From the NCBI GenBank assembly GCA_030532825.1, contig JAUNKK010000010.1:1-61248 (forward strand): 61,248 nucleotides of DNA, in the 5' to 3' direction. Made by a program: the position numbers and the translations under genes. The notes under the pieces were generated by a model that saw nothing but the letters and a program-made list of their open reading frames with translations, did no database searches and was not told where the DNA came from. Below are positions 8,905-18,563 of this stretch, piece by piece. The DNA comes from Propionibacteriaceae bacterium (GTDB taxonomy: Bacteria > Actinomycetota > Actinomycetes > Propionibacteriales > Propionibacteriaceae). Each line of letters starts with the position of its first letter. Position 1 is the stretch's first letter.

Positions 8905-9049
8905 CGGTGAACGATCTCCAGACCTGCATTTACCTGACGAAGTTTCATGCCCATCAGGTGCGCTTCGCCCACATCAGCAAGGGGTCACTGCTGTTCAATG
9001 ATCAGGCCTGCCGGAGACCTGGTACATCTGATCCGATACGCCGACTTGT

Positions 9050-9310
9050 GATCGGTGGCAGAAGGACTGCGAGGAGTTCGTCCCGCTCCAGGACTGTGAT
9101 TTGGAGATCCGACGAATCCTGTGCTTTGCGATTGAGCCGTTGAACGCCCGGTTCCGGCGGGCCGTCACCGCCAAGGACCACTTCCCGACCGAACGAGCCG
9201 CGCTCAAGTATGTCTACCTCGCCGTGATGACGGTGGACCGAACGATGAGAGGCGCACACAACGCCGTCGACATCACCTTCAACGACCGGCTGTCCGCCCA
9301 TAGCCACTAA
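9050..9310 (+). pseudogene. Remnant of an IS256-family (Mutator-type) transposase, C-terminal part
   Basis: The plus frame reads WQKDCEEFVPLQDCDLEIRR, then AIEPLNARFRRAV, HFPTERAALKYVYLAV and DITFNDRLSAHSH. This is the C-terminal order of IS256-type transposases (EEFVPF..D..EIRR, NAIESLNAR, HFP.E.AA.K..YL). The segment before NAIE is shortened, the catalytic N-terminal half is absent, and a stop lies just upstream at 9029. It marks the left border of the arsenic cargo and may be a scar of its arrival. No gene is seen between 8905 and 9050. Confidence 0.7.
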
Positions 9311-9352
9311 CCATGAGATGCACCGTCAATTCGACAGACTCTCTGAGTGCCG

Positions 9353-9730
9353 CTAGCGGCAGTCGGCAGAGTCTTTGTCTTTATGTTCGACCCGAAGGAC
9401 TTCGCCGAGGGCGTCGAGAGCGTCGGAGGCGACGGCGTAGTAGGCCCATCTGCCGCGCTTATCGCGGGTGATCAGGCCGGCGTCGGTGAGGATCTTGAGG
9501 TGGTGGGAGACAGTGGGCTGGGACAGGTCGACCGGCTCAGTGAGGTCGCAGACGCACGCCTCACCTCCCTGGTGGGAGGCGATGAGAGAAAGTAGGCGTA
9601 GGCGGGCAGGTTCGGCCAGGGCCTTGAACATCGCCGCGAGGGCGTGAGCTTCCGCGTCAGCGAGCGGCTCGCGGACGAGTGGAGCGCTGCAGGCCATCTC
9701 GGGCTCGAGTGTCTGTGGGATCGGCATCAT
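9353..9730 (-). CDS. arsR: ArsR-family arsenic-responsive repressor
   Basis: About 125 residues from the ATG at 9730. It is a winged-helix repressor with DLSQPTVSHHLKILTDAGLI as recognition region and GRWAYYAV as wing. The As(III)-binding region shows CVCDLTEP, and a further cysteine lies near the N-terminus (MACSAPLV), a pattern seen in actinobacterial ArsR. It should release its operator on binding arsenite. It is divergent from the arsenic genes, and a perfect inverted repeat stands in the shared promoter region. An in-frame ATG at 9814 lies within that operator region, so the shorter start is preferred. Confidence 0.9.
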   Translation of the reverse strand: MMPIPQTLEPEMACSAPLVREPLADAEAHALAAMFKALAEPARLRLLSLIASHQGGEACVCDLTEPVDLSQPTVSHHLKILTDAGLITRDKRGRWAYYAVASDALDALGEVLRVEHKDKDSADCR

Positions 9731-9789
9731 GACACCATTGTCCCCTATCAATTGACGCCTGTCGATGAGATCTGCCATGCTGGGCTCGC

Positions 9790-9811
9790 CATATCGAAAC
9801 CTATCGATATG
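9790..9811. promoter_or_regulatory. ArsR operator
   Basis: CATATCGA and TCGATATG form a perfect 8-bp inverted repeat around six bases, between arsR and the divergent arsenic genes. ArsR sites of the ATCGATA type have this shape. A second, weaker AT-rich region with half-site character lies at about 9744-9770. Confidence 0.75.
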
Positions 9812-9848
9812 CACGAGTGGCTCATACCCTTGTGAGGAAGGATTAGTT

Positions 9849-10082
9849 ATGTCGTCGCCTACGATGACGCCCTTGTCAATGACCCTGGTTGGGGGTGGCT
9901 CTGTTGGTCTGGCGGCCGCTGCTCATCTGGTAGTCGACGCGGTCGCGGGTGCGACCAGGTTCCTCCCGGACCTGGACCCGTACAGGGAGGCCAGCGCGAG
10001 CGTGAGCATCGCTCCGCAGTGGCCCAGCACTTCGCTGTTGGTGGCCTGTGGCAACGCGGTGGATAGTCCGTCATGCTGCTAG
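9849..10082 (+). pseudogene. Probable internally deleted flavoprotein gene of the ars cluster
   Basis: The 77-codon frame begins with a Rossmann-like start, LVGGGSVGLAAAAHLV, as in ArsO/thioredoxin-reductase-like flavoproteins. It then jumps to FLPDLDPYREASA, which resembles material near the end of such proteins, and stops at 10082. The rest of the FAD protein is missing. It overlaps the start of arsB by ten bases. A real short peptide cannot be excluded, but the deletion reading is simpler. An intact ArsO-like gene follows at 12106, so no function need be lost. Confidence 0.4.
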
Positions 10083-11509
10083 CCGTCGGGATTTTCCTCG
10101 CGACCCTTGTCCTGGTGATCTGGCAGCCTCGGGGCCTGGGCATCGGATGGAGCGCGCTGGGTGGTGCAGCGGTCGCTTTGGCCGCCAAAGTGGTGCAGTT
10201 AAGTGATATTCCGGTGGTGTGGGACATCGTATGGAACGCGACGCTCACATTCGTTGCCGTCATCATCATCTGCTCGATTCTGGATGAGGCCGGCTTCTTC
10301 GAGTGGGCCGCCCTGCACGTCGCACGTTGGGCTCGTGGCAACGGCAGTTTGCTGTTCAATCTCATCGTGGTGCTTGGGGCGGCGATCGCGGCCCTGTTCG
10401 CCAACGACGGTGCGGCTTTGGTAATGACGCCAATCGTCTTCCAGATGATCCTGGCGCTGAGGTTCTCCCCGGGGGTGGCCTTCGGCCTCGTGATTGCCAC
10501 TGGCTTCATCGCCGACACCACGAGCCTGCCATTCGTGGTGTCGAACCTCGTCAATATCGTTATCGCTGACTTCTTTGGCATCGGCTTCGCACGCTATGCC
10601 TTGGTCATGGTGCCTGTTGCACTGGTCTCGCTGGGTGCGAGCCTGATAGTGTTGCGGCTGTTTTTCCGTAAGTCCATTCCAGGCCATTACGACGTCAGTG
10701 CGCTGCGCAGCCCGAGGGAGGCTGTGGTCGACCCAATGACATTTCGCGCCGGGGTGGTGGTGCTCGCCACTCTACTAGTGGGCTACTTCGCCGCCGACGC
10801 AATCGGAGTGCCGGTGGCTGCGGTGGCATCCGTGTGCGCCATCGCCTTGGCGCTCATCGCCGCACGCCGTCCACGAACACTATTTAAGAGCTTCAGCGGC
10901 AAAGGCCATCCCCCCGCAAGGAGCGCCGACCTGGCACCTACCCCACTGGATAGCGCGGCGGCCGATAACGCTCAGACCATCCCTGCCCGAACCAGAACTA
11001 TCACCACCACTGAGCCAAGAATCGCAGTGTGGTCAGTGGTGAGGTCCGCACCGTGGCAAGTCGTACTGTTCAGCCTAGGGATGTACCTGGTCGTCTACGG
11101 CTTACGCAACGAAGGCCTAACCGACTACCTCGGCGAGGTTCTCGCAGGCCTCGCCCAGCACGGTGACCTCGCCACCGCGACAGGGACCGGATTCCTCGTG
11201 GCTGGGATATCCTCGGTGATGAACAACATGCCCACCACCCTCATCGCTGCCCTGGGCATCGAGGCCGCAGGCGCCGGAGGGCTAACCGAGCAGATGATGG
11301 CCTATGCTGCCATCATCGGTGCCGACCTCGGACCCAAGATCACCCCTATCGGGTCGCTAGCAACCCTGCTTTGGCTCTCGGTACTGGAGCGTAAAGGCAT
11401 GCACATCGGCTGGGGCACCTACTTCAAGATCGGCATCGTGCTGACGATTCCGGTGCTGGCGGTCACGCTTCTCGCCCTGGCTGGCTGGCTCACCCTACTT
11501 GGCACCTGA
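10073..11509 (+). CDS. arsB: Arsenite efflux permease ArsB
   Basis: 478 residues with many hydrophobic helices. Family motifs include [44 protein letters not shown] and, in the second half, NNMPTTL and [19 protein letters not shown]. The two halves are joined by a long polar loop (about residues 270-320), typical of ArsB/NhaD-type carriers. It expels As(OH)3/Sb(OH)3 across the membrane, here without an ArsA ATPase. It is the first intact gene of the arsR-regulated group; arsC follows 177 bases later. Confidence 0.93.
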   Translation: MLLAVGIFLATLVLVIWQPRGLGIGWSALGGAAVALAAKVVQLSDIPVVWDIVWNATLTFVAVIIICSILDEAGFFEWAALHVARWARGNGSLLFNLIVVLGAAIAALFANDGAALVMTPIVFQMILALRFSPGVAFGLVIATGFIADTTSLPFVVSNLVNIVIADFFGIGFARYALVMVPVALVSLGASLIVLRLFFRKSIPGHYDVSALRSPREAVVDPMTFRAGVVVLATLLVGYFAADAIGVPVAAVASVCAIALALIAARRPRTLFKSFSGKGHPPARSADLAPTPLDSAAADNAQTIPARTRTITTTEPRIAVWSVVRSAPWQVVLFSLGMYLVVYGLRNEGLTDYLGEVLAGLAQHGDLATATGTGFLVAGISSVMNNMPTTLIAALGIEAAGAGGLTEQMMAYAAIIGADLGPKITPIGSLATLLWLSVLERKGMHIGWGTYFKIGIVLTIPVLAVTLLALAGWLTLLGT

Positions 11510-11686
11510 GGGAACTAGACAGATCAGGAATAGGTCAGTGACAATCGAGGCAATATCGTGTCCCAGCACATGGACGGTGTGTTTTGTACTGGTGACGGCA
11601 GTACCTGCAACAACGCCCTGGACGACCTAACTCGCTGCGTCGTCGCTCTTGCCCCCGCCTGAGTCCCACCCACTGAAGGAGATCCC

Positions 11687-12109
11687 GTGTCAAACCGTCC
11701 CAGCGTCATGTTTGTCTGCGTCCACAACGCGGGCCGTTCCCAGATGGCCGCCGGCTACCTCCGCCACTACGCAGCAGGCCGCATCGAGGTGCGTTCGGCC
11801 GGGTCGATGCCCGCCGAGCAGATCAACCCCGTTGCTGTCGAAGCGATGCGCGAGGAGGGCATCGACATCACGGCGGAGCAGCCCAAGGTGCTCACGACCG
11901 AGGCGGTCCAAGACTCCGACGTGGTGATCACGATGGGGTGCGGGGACGCGTGCCCCATCTTCCCCGGAAAGCGGTACGAAGACTGGAAACTCGACGACCC
12001 CGCCGGTCAAGACATCGACGCCGTGCGCCCGATCCGCGACGACATCAAAGCCCGCATCCTGACTCTCACGGCCGAACTGCTGGGTGAGGACCAGGAGACG
12101 CCTACGTGA
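11687..12109 (+). CDS. arsC: Arsenate reductase, low-molecular-weight phosphatase fold
   Basis: 140 residues. The phosphate loop CVHNAGRSQ (CX5R type) is at residues 10-18, and DDPAGQDIDAVRPIRDDI carries the conserved Asp-Pro. A further cysteine pair is in MGCGDACPIF. It reduces arsenate to arsenite, which ArsB exports. Actinobacterial relatives use mycothiol/mycoredoxin or thioredoxin, and the partner cannot be told from sequence. The GTG start has AAGGAG seven bases upstream. Its stop overlaps the start of the next gene by four bases (GTGA). Confidence 0.92.
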   Translation: MSNRPSVMFVCVHNAGRSQMAAGYLRHYAAGRIEVRSAGSMPAEQINPVAVEAMREEGIDITAEQPKVLTTEAVQDSDVVITMGCGDACPIFPGKRYEDWKLDDPAGQDIDAVRPIRDDIKARILTLTAELLGEDQETPT

Positions 12110-13221
12110 TCGATGTCGTTGTCATCGGCGGCGGTCAGGCCGGACTCGCCGCCGGCTACTACCTGCGGCGAGCCGGTCTCGATTTCGTCATCCTCGACGC
12201 CCAGCCTGGCCCGGGTGGGGCCTGGCCTCATGGATGGGAGTCGCTGCGATTGTTCTCCCCGGCGCAGTACAGTCCGCTGCCGGGTTGGCCGATGCCGCCC
12301 CAACCGGGCGAAACGTTCCCCACTGCCACACACGTCGCCCAGTACCTCGCAGACTATGAGGAACGCTACGAACTTCTCGTCCACCGTCCCGTCCGCGTCG
12401 AAAGCATCCGGTGGGATGTGGAAGGCTTCCTGGTCTGCACTGATCGGGGCGAATGGTCGGCGCGGGCGGTAATCAGCGCCACTGGCACTTGGCAAAGCCC
12501 CTATGTTCCCGCCTATCCGGGGCAGGATGAGTTCACTGGAGTGCAACTGCACACCGTTGACTACCGGACGCCGGAGCGGTTCGCCCGGCAGCGGGTGGTG
12601 ATCGTGGGCGGCGGGAACTCTGCCGCCCAGATTCTGGCCGAAGTCTCCACTGTCGCCGACACACTCTGGGTCACGCCGCGCCCGCCGCGGTTCATGCCGG
12701 ACGACGTTGACGGGCGGGTACTCTTCGACGTCGCCACCGCCCGCGCCGCCGCCCAACGTTCCGGAGCCAGCCACGTCGGGGTGAGCGGGCTCGGGGACAT
12801 CGTCATGGTGCCCCCTGTGCGCGAGGCCCGCGATCGTGGCGCCCTCAACGCGATTTCGATGTTCGACCACCTAACCCCAGCTGGTGTGGCGTGGAGCGAC
12901 GGGCAAGAATATATGTGCGATGCGGTCATCTGGTGCACCGGATTCGCCCCGCACCTCAACCACCTCACCACGCTCGACCTCACCCTGGAAGACGGGCACC
13001 CGGCCACCGTGGGCACCCGCTCGGTCGATCATCCCGGCCTGCACCTGCTCGGCTACGGCGACTGGACCGGGTTCGCGTCGGCGACCCTCATCGGCGCCGG
13101 ACGCACCGCCAAACTCGCCGTCGCCAAAATGCGAACCTACCTCGCCGGACGTACCCACTCTCCAACGCCCTCCCACTTGGGATCTGCGTGTCAACTGAGA
13201 GGCGATTCAACTACGACCTGA
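12106..13221 (+). CDS. arsO: ArsO-like FAD-dependent monooxygenase
   Basis: 371 residues. The N-terminal FAD-binding motif is VVIGGGQAGLAAGYYLRRAG, and a second nucleotide-binding motif VVIVGGGNSAAQ lies near residue 167. The FAD/NADPH linker motif ATGTWQSPYVP is present, as is a C-terminal DWTGFASATLIGAG. This is the flavoprotein often placed in actinobacterial ars operons and thought to act on arsenicals; the exact substrate is unproven. It is translationally coupled to arsC. The 3' end overlaps the convergent MerR gene by 11 bases. Confidence 0.82.
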   Translation: MIDVVVIGGGQAGLAAGYYLRRAGLDFVILDAQPGPGGAWPHGWESLRLFSPAQYSPLPGWPMPPQPGETFPTATHVAQYLADYEERYELLVHRPVRVESIRWDVEGFLVCTDRGEWSARAVISATGTWQSPYVPAYPGQDEFTGVQLHTVDYRTPERFARQRVVIVGGGNSAAQILAEVSTVADTLWVTPRPPRFMPDDVDGRVLFDVATARAAAQRSGASHVGVSGLGDIVMVPPVREARDRGALNAISMFDHLTPAGVAWSDGQEYMCDAVIWCTGFAPHLNHLTTLDLTLEDGHPATVGTRSVDHPGLHLLGYGDWTGFASATLIGAGRTAKLAVAKMRTYLAGRTHSPTPSHLGSACQLRGDSTTT

Positions 13222-13594
13222 TCCGGGCGCTCAGCAGACCGATGAATTCATCGGCCGCTTCGAGCTGCTGGGCAAGTTTCGATCGGCGTTCCTGCGCATC
13301 ATCCAGGAACTGTGCCAGCGCAAGTTTTCCGTGCGCGCTCGCTGTGTTACCGGTGTGCACACTTTCCAGTGCGCGAAGCAGGTCGCCCATCTGCTCCAAC
13401 GAGTAGCCCAGGGGCTTCATTCGACGGATCAGCATCAGCTGTTCATAGTCCTCCTCCGTATAGAGCCGGAACCCACCCTCGGAGCGCCCGGACGGGGCGA
13501 GTAGACCGATCTGGTCGTAGTGACGGATGGTCCTTAGTGACAGTTCCGTCCGCTCGGCAAGTTCACCGATGTGCATCATCCTCGTTTCGGGCAA
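13211..13594 (-). CDS. MerR-family regulator
   Basis: 127 residues. The N-terminal winged helix reads MHIGELAERTELSLRTIRHYDQIGLL, then GGFRLYTEEDYEQLMLIRRMKPLGYSLEQM and a long dimerisation helix. It has no cysteines, so it is not a metal-thiolate sensor of the MerR/CueR kind. The TTG start at 13594 has GGGAG seven bases upstream; an ATG at 13576 is possible. It is divergent from the SulP transporter, with an inverted repeat in between, and probably controls that gene and itself. Confidence 0.85.
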   Translation of the reverse strand: MPETRMMHIGELAERTELSLRTIRHYDQIGLLAPSGRSEGGFRLYTEEDYEQLMLIRRMKPLGYSLEQMGDLLRALESVHTGNTASAHGKLALAQFLDDAQERRSKLAQQLEAADEFIGLLSARIRS

Positions 13595-13623
13595 AGCGCT
13601 ACTCCCTCCTCCGATTCGATCTT

Positions 13624-13646
13624 AACTCTCACGTTACGTTAGAGTT
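13624..13646. promoter_or_regulatory. Candidate MerR operator upstream of sulP
   Basis: AACTCT and AGAGTT form an inverted repeat around 11 bases that include a smaller ACGT-t-ACGT symmetry. MerR proteins bind such elements in promoters with long spacers. It lies between the divergent MerR and SulP genes. Confidence 0.6.
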
Positions 13647-13680
13647 GATTCTTGTGCTCGCATGTTCTCGCGGGCATCGA

Positions 13681-13715
13681 CCCGACACCGGCTCCTGAGC
13701 GGTGCTGGTGTCGGG
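13681..13715 (+). other. Hairpin in the sulP leader
   Basis: CCCGACACC pairs perfectly with GGTGTCGGG over a 17-base loop in the untranslated region before sulP. It could be an attenuator or an RNA-stability element, or merely GC-rich chance. Confidence 0.3.
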
Positions 13716-13786
13716 GGCGCGCCAACGCGTGCTTTCACTCTTCGATGGTGTCACATCCGACCGCCCTGACCTTGGAGGCTTGCCAC

Positions 13787-15307
13787 ATGACAACTACCAC
13801 GATCACCGACGACCGGGCACGGTATCGGCCCGAACCCTCGGTGCTCACTGCACTGAAGACCCCGCGCATCCTCACGCGCGAAGTCCTCGCCGGCCTCGTT
13901 GTCGCCCTCGCTCTCATCCCCGAGGCGATCAGCTTCTCGATCATCGCAGGCGTTGACCCCAAGGTGGGTCTGTTCTCCTCCTTCATCATGGCCGTCACCA
14001 TCGCGTTCGTCGGCGGCAGGCCCGCAATGATCACCGCCGCTACCGGTGCGATCGCGCTCGTCATCGCACCGGTCGCCCGCGACTACGGCATGGACTACTT
14101 CATCGCGACCGTGCTGCTCGCAGGCGTCCTGCAGATCGTGCTGGCCGTGTTCGGAGTGGCGAAACTGATGCGATTCATCCCGCGTAGCGTCATGGTCGGG
14201 TTTGTAAACGCGCTGGCGATCCTGATCTTCATGGCGCAGGTGCCTGAACTCATCGGCGTGCCATGGATGGTTTACCCGCTCGTCGCGATTGGCCTGCTGA
14301 TCATGATCCTCATGCCGAAGATCACCAAGGTCATCCCCGCCCCGCTCGTGTCGATCGTGCTCGTTACTGCGGCGGTCGTGGTGTTCGCGATCAACGTGCC
14401 CGCCGTCGGCGACAAGGGCGAACTCCCGCGCAGCCTGCCCGAGCTGTTCATCCCGAACGTGCCGCTGACCTGGGAGACCCTCACGATCATCGCCCCTTAC
14501 GCGCTGGCAATGGCGCTCGTCGGCCTCATGGAGTCCCTCATGACGGCCAAGCTAGTCGACGACGTCACCGACACCCACTCGAACAAGACCCGCGAGTCCT
14601 GGGGCCAGGGCGTCGCGAACCTCGCCTCGGGCTTCTTCGGCGGCATGGGCGGCTGCGCCATGATCGGGCAGACCATGATCAATGTGAAGGCCTCGGGCGC
14701 CCGAACCCGCATCTCAACGTTCCTTGCCGGTGTCTTCCTGCTGATCCTCATCGTCGCGCTCGGCGATATCGTCGCCATCATCCCGATGGCCGCCCTGGTC
14801 GCCGTGATGATCATGGTTTCAGTTGCCACCTTCGACTGGCACTCCGTCAAACTGTCCACGCTCAAGCGCATGCCCAAGAGCGAGACCACGGTCATGGTCG
14901 TCACCGTCGCCGTCGTCGTCGCCACCAACAACCTCGCCATCGGCGTAGTCGTGGGCGTGTTCGTCGCATCCGTCATGTTCGTGCGTCGTGTCGCCCACCT
15001 CATCGACGTGCGCCGCGAGGTCACAGAACAGGACGGCACTCCGGTCGCGCACTACACCGTCGAGGGTCAGCTCCTGTTCGCCTCCAGCAACGACCTCACC
15101 ACGATGTTCGACTACGCCGATGACCCCGCCCGTGTGATCATCGACCTCACCCGATCACACGTCTGGGACGCCTCCACCGTCGCCGCCCTCGACACCATCG
15201 AGACAAAGTACGAACAGCGTGGCAAGACCGTCGAGTTCGTCGGCATGAACGACTTCACTTCCGCGTTCCACGGGCGGCTCACCGGAGGCCTGGGGGCGGG
15301 GCACTGA
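13787..15307 (+). CDS. SulP-family anion transporter
   Basis: 506 residues from the ATG at 13787, which has GGAGG ten bases upstream. About ten or more hydrophobic helices carry SulP signatures: [36 protein letters not shown] and [28 protein letters not shown] (in part). A C-terminal STAS domain (about residues 420-490, with [18 protein letters not shown]) follows. It takes up sulfate, bicarbonate or another anion; the substrate is unresolved. It is probably controlled by the divergent MerR protein. NhaA follows after 276 bases and may share the stress-related role. Confidence 0.88.
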   Translation: MTTTTITDDRARYRPEPSVLTALKTPRILTREVLAGLVVALALIPEAISFSIIAGVDPKVGLFSSFIMAVTIAFVGGRPAMITAATGAIALVIAPVARDYGMDYFIATVLLAGVLQIVLAVFGVAKLMRFIPRSVMVGFVNALAILIFMAQVPELIGVPWMVYPLVAIGLLIMILMPKITKVIPAPLVSIVLVTAAVVVFAINVPAVGDKGELPRSLPELFIPNVPLTWETLTIIAPYALAMALVGLMESLMTAKLVDDVTDTHSNKTRESWGQGVANLASGFFGGMGGCAMIGQTMINVKASGARTRISTFLAGVFLLILIVALGDIVAIIPMAALVAVMIMVSVATFDWHSVKLSTLKRMPKSETTVMVVTVAVVVATNNLAIGVVVGVFVASVMFVRRVAHLIDVRREVTEQDGTPVAHYTVEGQLLFASSNDLTTMFDYADDPARVIIDLTRSHVWDASTVAALDTIETKYEQRGKTVEFVGMNDFTSAFHGRLTGGLGAGH

Positions 15308-15656
15308 TCCGCCCGCGCAGGACTGGGTACTAGGTAGATGATGACGGTTCGCACGGGCGGGGTGGTGTTCACCCTAAGAGGGTGGTTGCTGTCGCATCCC
15401 GGCACGAACGGGTACATCTCCTCCTGGGGCGCGATGCTCTCCGGCACCACACCGGATGCGGCGTAGCCCCAACCCTCACTCGGGCACCACCACCATGTGC
15501 GAGTTCGCACGCGTCTCGGCGTTCGCGGCTCCGCCCGGGGTTGGGAGATGACCCCTGCCCGCACCCCGACCCGGGAGACCCCTGTGACATCAACGACCCC
15601 ACAACCTTCGTTCCTTTCGCTACCGCACCTTCGCGGAGGCTCGTCGCATTGCGGCA

Positions 15657-16916
15657 TTGCTGCGGAAGGAGACCGTCGGCGGTATCCTTCTCGTGATCGC
15701 CGCCGTGATCGCACTCGTCTGGGCGAACTCTCCGATCGCGGACGCGTATTTCGCGTTGCGTGACTTCGAGATCGGGTACGAGCCCTGGCACCTGCGCCTC
15801 TCCCTAGGCTCGTGGGCCGCAGACGGGCTGCTGGCGATCTTCTTCTTCCTCGTCGGGCTCGAACTCAAACGCGAGTTCGTTGCCGGTGACCTCAGAAACA
15901 TCCGCACCGCGATCGTCCCGATCTCCGCCGCTGCGGGTGGTGTCGCGGTCCCGGCGCTGCTGTACATCCTGATCGTGTGGCCGCACCCTCAGTTGCAGCA
16001 AGGGGGGGCGATCCCCACTGCCACCGATATCGCGTTCGCGGTCGCGGTGCTCGCGATCATCGGCTCACGCCTGCCGCCGGTGCTGCGCATCTTCCTCCTC
16101 ACCCTCGCCGTCGTCGACGACTTGCTCGCGATCAGCATCATCGCGATCTTCTACACCGAGAAGATCCAGGTACTCCCACTGCTGTTCGCCGTCGCCACCA
16201 TCACCGTCTACGGGGTGATCGCGCAACGATATCGAGAGTTCTTCGGCCTGCGTCCGTTCGCGGCCTGGCTGATCCTGCTCCCCATCGGCGGGATCGCATG
16301 GGCGCTGATGCACGCCTCGGGCATTCACGCCACCATCGCGGGCGTCTTGCTCGGCTTCATGATCCCCGTCCTTCACCGCCGCGCTGCGAGCCCGGACGTG
16401 CGTGCACGGCAGGGACTCGCCGAGGAGTTCGAGCACCGCTTCCGGCCCCTGTCGGCCGGGGTCGCCGTCCCGGTGTTCGCGTTCTTCGCCGCCGGTGTCA
16501 ACCTCGGCGGGTGGGCTGGCGTACAAACAGCGATGACGCATCCACTGACGTTTGCGATCGGGGCTGCGCTCGTGCTCGGCAAGCCACTTGGCATCGTCAC
16601 CACCACCTGGCTCGTCACCCGGGTTACCCGCACGCGTCTTGACCCTGCATTGAAATGGGTCGACCTGATCGGCGTCGGACTCCTCGCGGGCATTGGGTTC
16701 ACCGTGTCTCTGCTTGTGGCAGAGCTGAGCTTTACGCCCGGGTCTGCCGAGCACGACACCGCCAAAGTCGCGATCCTCACCGCATCGCTCACCGCCGCGA
16801 TCCTCGCATCGATCCTGCTGAGTGTGCGCAATCATCGATACCGCAGAATTCAGGCTCGCGACCGCATCGACGCCAACCAGGACGGCATCCCCGACGTGTA
16901 CCAACGCGACCAGTAA
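15657..16916 (+). CDS. nhaA: Na+/H+ antiporter NhaA, N-terminus apparently frameshifted
   Basis: The frame carries the NhaA landmarks LFFFLVGLELKREF-like (here IFFFLVGLELKREF), ATDIAFAVAVLAIIGSRLP with the transport Asp, and LAVVDDLLAISIIAIFY with the paired aspartates. It exports Na+ for protons. The only start in this frame is the TTG at 15657. A well-spaced GGGAG plus GTG at 15584 opens another frame reading VTSTTPQPS, an NhaA-like N-terminus. The NhaA frame upstream of 15657 still reads FRYRTFAEARRIAALL. One extra base near 15613-15617 would explain this. Whether it is biological or a sequence error is open. No gene was seen at 15308-15583. Confidence 0.8.
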   Translation: MLRKETVGGILLVIAAVIALVWANSPIADAYFALRDFEIGYEPWHLRLSLGSWAADGLLAIFFFLVGLELKREFVAGDLRNIRTAIVPISAAAGGVAVPALLYILIVWPHPQLQQGGAIPTATDIAFAVAVLAIIGSRLPPVLRIFLLTLAVVDDLLAISIIAIFYTEKIQVLPLLFAVATITVYGVIAQRYREFFGLRPFAAWLILLPIGGIAWALMHASGIHATIAGVLLGFMIPVLHRRAASPDVRARQGLAEEFEHRFRPLSAGVAVPVFAFFAAGVNLGGWAGVQTAMTHPLTFAIGAALVLGKPLGIVTTTWLVTRVTRTRLDPALKWVDLIGVGLLAGIGFTVSLLVAELSFTPGSAEHDTAKVAILTASLTAAILASILLSVRNHRYRRIQARDRIDANQDGIPDVYQRDQ

Positions 16917-17045
16917 CGAGCGTCCCTCGAACACCTCACCGCAATCCACTACCTCCCCAAGCACGAAGACCCGGGTTGAGCCAGCCCAGTACACCCACAT
17001 CTTCCCCGAATATGCGACCCCCCGTACAGAGCCTCTCAATCCTCA

Positions 17046-18563
17046 TCATTCCCGTGAATCAGGCTTCAGTGCTCTTGAACTTGCGGGGAACCCAGCCGCC
17101 CGTGAACTCGTGTCGAACAGGGCGAGTTCGGCCGGGTGGAGTTGGTGCTGGGTGACGAAGCTCCTGGCCTTGATCCGCCAGAGGCCCTGGCCGACGCCGA
17201 GATTCGGTAGGAGTTGCTGCTCAGTGCCGGTCAGGCCGAGGGCTTGGGCGGTGGAGCCGAGCTGGTCGGATTCCTGCCGGTACACGATCCGCGTCTCCGC
17301 GTTCGCCAACAGGCTGTTGGCGAGTGAGCGCATGGCGGAGCCTTGGTCGCCGACGTTGTCGAGGTCGGTGAGCTTGTGGAAGATCAGCATGTTCGCGATC
17401 CCGTAGTGCCGGGCGAGCCGCCAGTGGGCGTCCATCCGCCGCAGCAGCGCGGGGTGGGACATAAGCCGCCAGGCCTCGTCGTATATCACCCACCGCTGCC
17501 CACCATTCGGGTCCAACAGGGCCGATTCCATCCATGCCGACGAACACGTCATCAACACAGAGATCAAGGTGCTGTTCTCCGTCACGCGCGACAGGTCGAG
17601 CGAGATCATCGGCAGGCTGGGGTCGAACGTCACCGTGGAGGGGCCGTCGAACAACCCGGCGAGGTCACCGGCGACGAGACGGCGCAGTGCGTGGCCGACG
17701 AGGCGGCCGTCTTCGGCGAGGCGGCCGTCGGTGTCGGTGCTGGGGTCCAGGATGCGCTCAACCACCATCGGCAGTATCGGCACCTCGTTCTCTCGCACCG
17801 TCTGTGTCAGTGCCAGGTCGATGGCGGTGTGCTCCAACGGCGACAGCCCGCGCGCGAGCACGGTCTCGGCGAGCGCGCCGATCAGGTCACGTCGCCGGGC
17901 GGCGACGGTGGATGCCCACTGCTCGTCCGACAACCCGGACGGGCGGTGCCCCTCGTCGAGAGGGTTCAGACGGGTATTGAGGCCGTGGCCCAGGACGATG
18001 GCCCGGCCGCCGACGGCGTTGGCGACGGCGGTGTGCTCACCCTTCGGATCGCCCGGGACGTAGACCCTGCGGCCGAACGGTAAAGACCTTGTGTAGAGCG
18101 ACTTCGCAAGACTCGATTTGCCGGAGCCGACGATCCCGGCCAGCACCACGTTGGGGGCGGTGATGATGCCGCGGGCATAGAGCACCCATGGGTCATAGAC
18201 GAAGCTACCGCCGGAGTAGAGGTCTTGGCCGACGAACACCCCATCGGCGCCGAGGCCGCCTTCGGCGACGAACGGATACGCCCCCGCCAAGGTCGCGGAG
18301 GTGTCCTGGTGACGTGGGAGCCGGAACCGTCCCGGCGTCCTCAGCTGCGCCGCACCTGGCTCGCCGCCCTTTGGCAGGTAGATCGTGGCGCGCCGCTCCG
18401 CCCGCTCAACCTCCACCCTTGCTTTCGCGGCGGCGAGTTCAGCCTTGCGCTGCTCGGCGTGGAGTCGGGCTTCGGCACGGCGGCGTTGCTTGCGGAGCTT
18501 GCGGCGTTCCTTCGACGGCGCGACCAGCACGGCAGTGTGCAGCCGCTCGCGATCTTGGTTCAC
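17046..18563 (-). CDS. VirB4-like conjugation ATPase
   Basis: 505 residues from the GTG at 18563, which overlaps the preceding stop by four bases (GTGA). The N-terminus is a highly charged coiled coil (RKLRKQRRRAEARLHAEQ). Walker A GIVGSGKSS follows, then YVPGDPKGEH, Walker B-like RWVIYDEAWRLM and a late arginine-rich end. This matches the short VirB4/TraC-type ATPases of actinobacterial ICEs that power the type IV channel. It is the last gene of the transfer operon before the arsenic block. 16917-17045 shows no gene. Confidence 0.87.
   Translation of the reverse strand: MNQDRERLHTAVLVAPSKERRKLRKQRRRAEARLHAEQRKAELAAAKARVEVERAERRATIYLPKGGEPGAAQLRTPGRFRLPRHQDTSATLAGAYPFVAEGGLGADGVFVGQDLYSGGSFVYDPWVLYARGIITAPNVVLAGIVGSGKSSLAKSLYTRSLPFGRRVYVPGDPKGEHTAVANAVGGRAIVLGHGLNTRLNPLDEGHRPSGLSDEQWASTVAARRRDLIGALAETVLARGLSPLEHTAIDLALTQTVRENEVPILPMVVERILDPSTDTDGRLAEDGRLVGHALRRLVAGDLAGLFDGPSTVTFDPSLPMISLDLSRVTENSTLISVLMTCSSAWMESALLDPNGGQRWVIYDEAWRLMSHPALLRRMDAHWRLARHYGIANMLIFHKLTDLDNVGDQGSAMRSLANSLLANAETRIVYRQESDQLGSTAQALGLTGTEQQLLPNLGVGQGLWRIKARSFVTQHQLHPAELALFDTSSRAAGFPASSRALKPDSRE

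Noticed and set aside
15308..15583. A riboswitch or structured RNA ahead of nhaA
   Set aside because: Several GC-rich inverted pieces are present, but no known riboswitch core could be recognised and no conserved pairing can be judged from one sequence.
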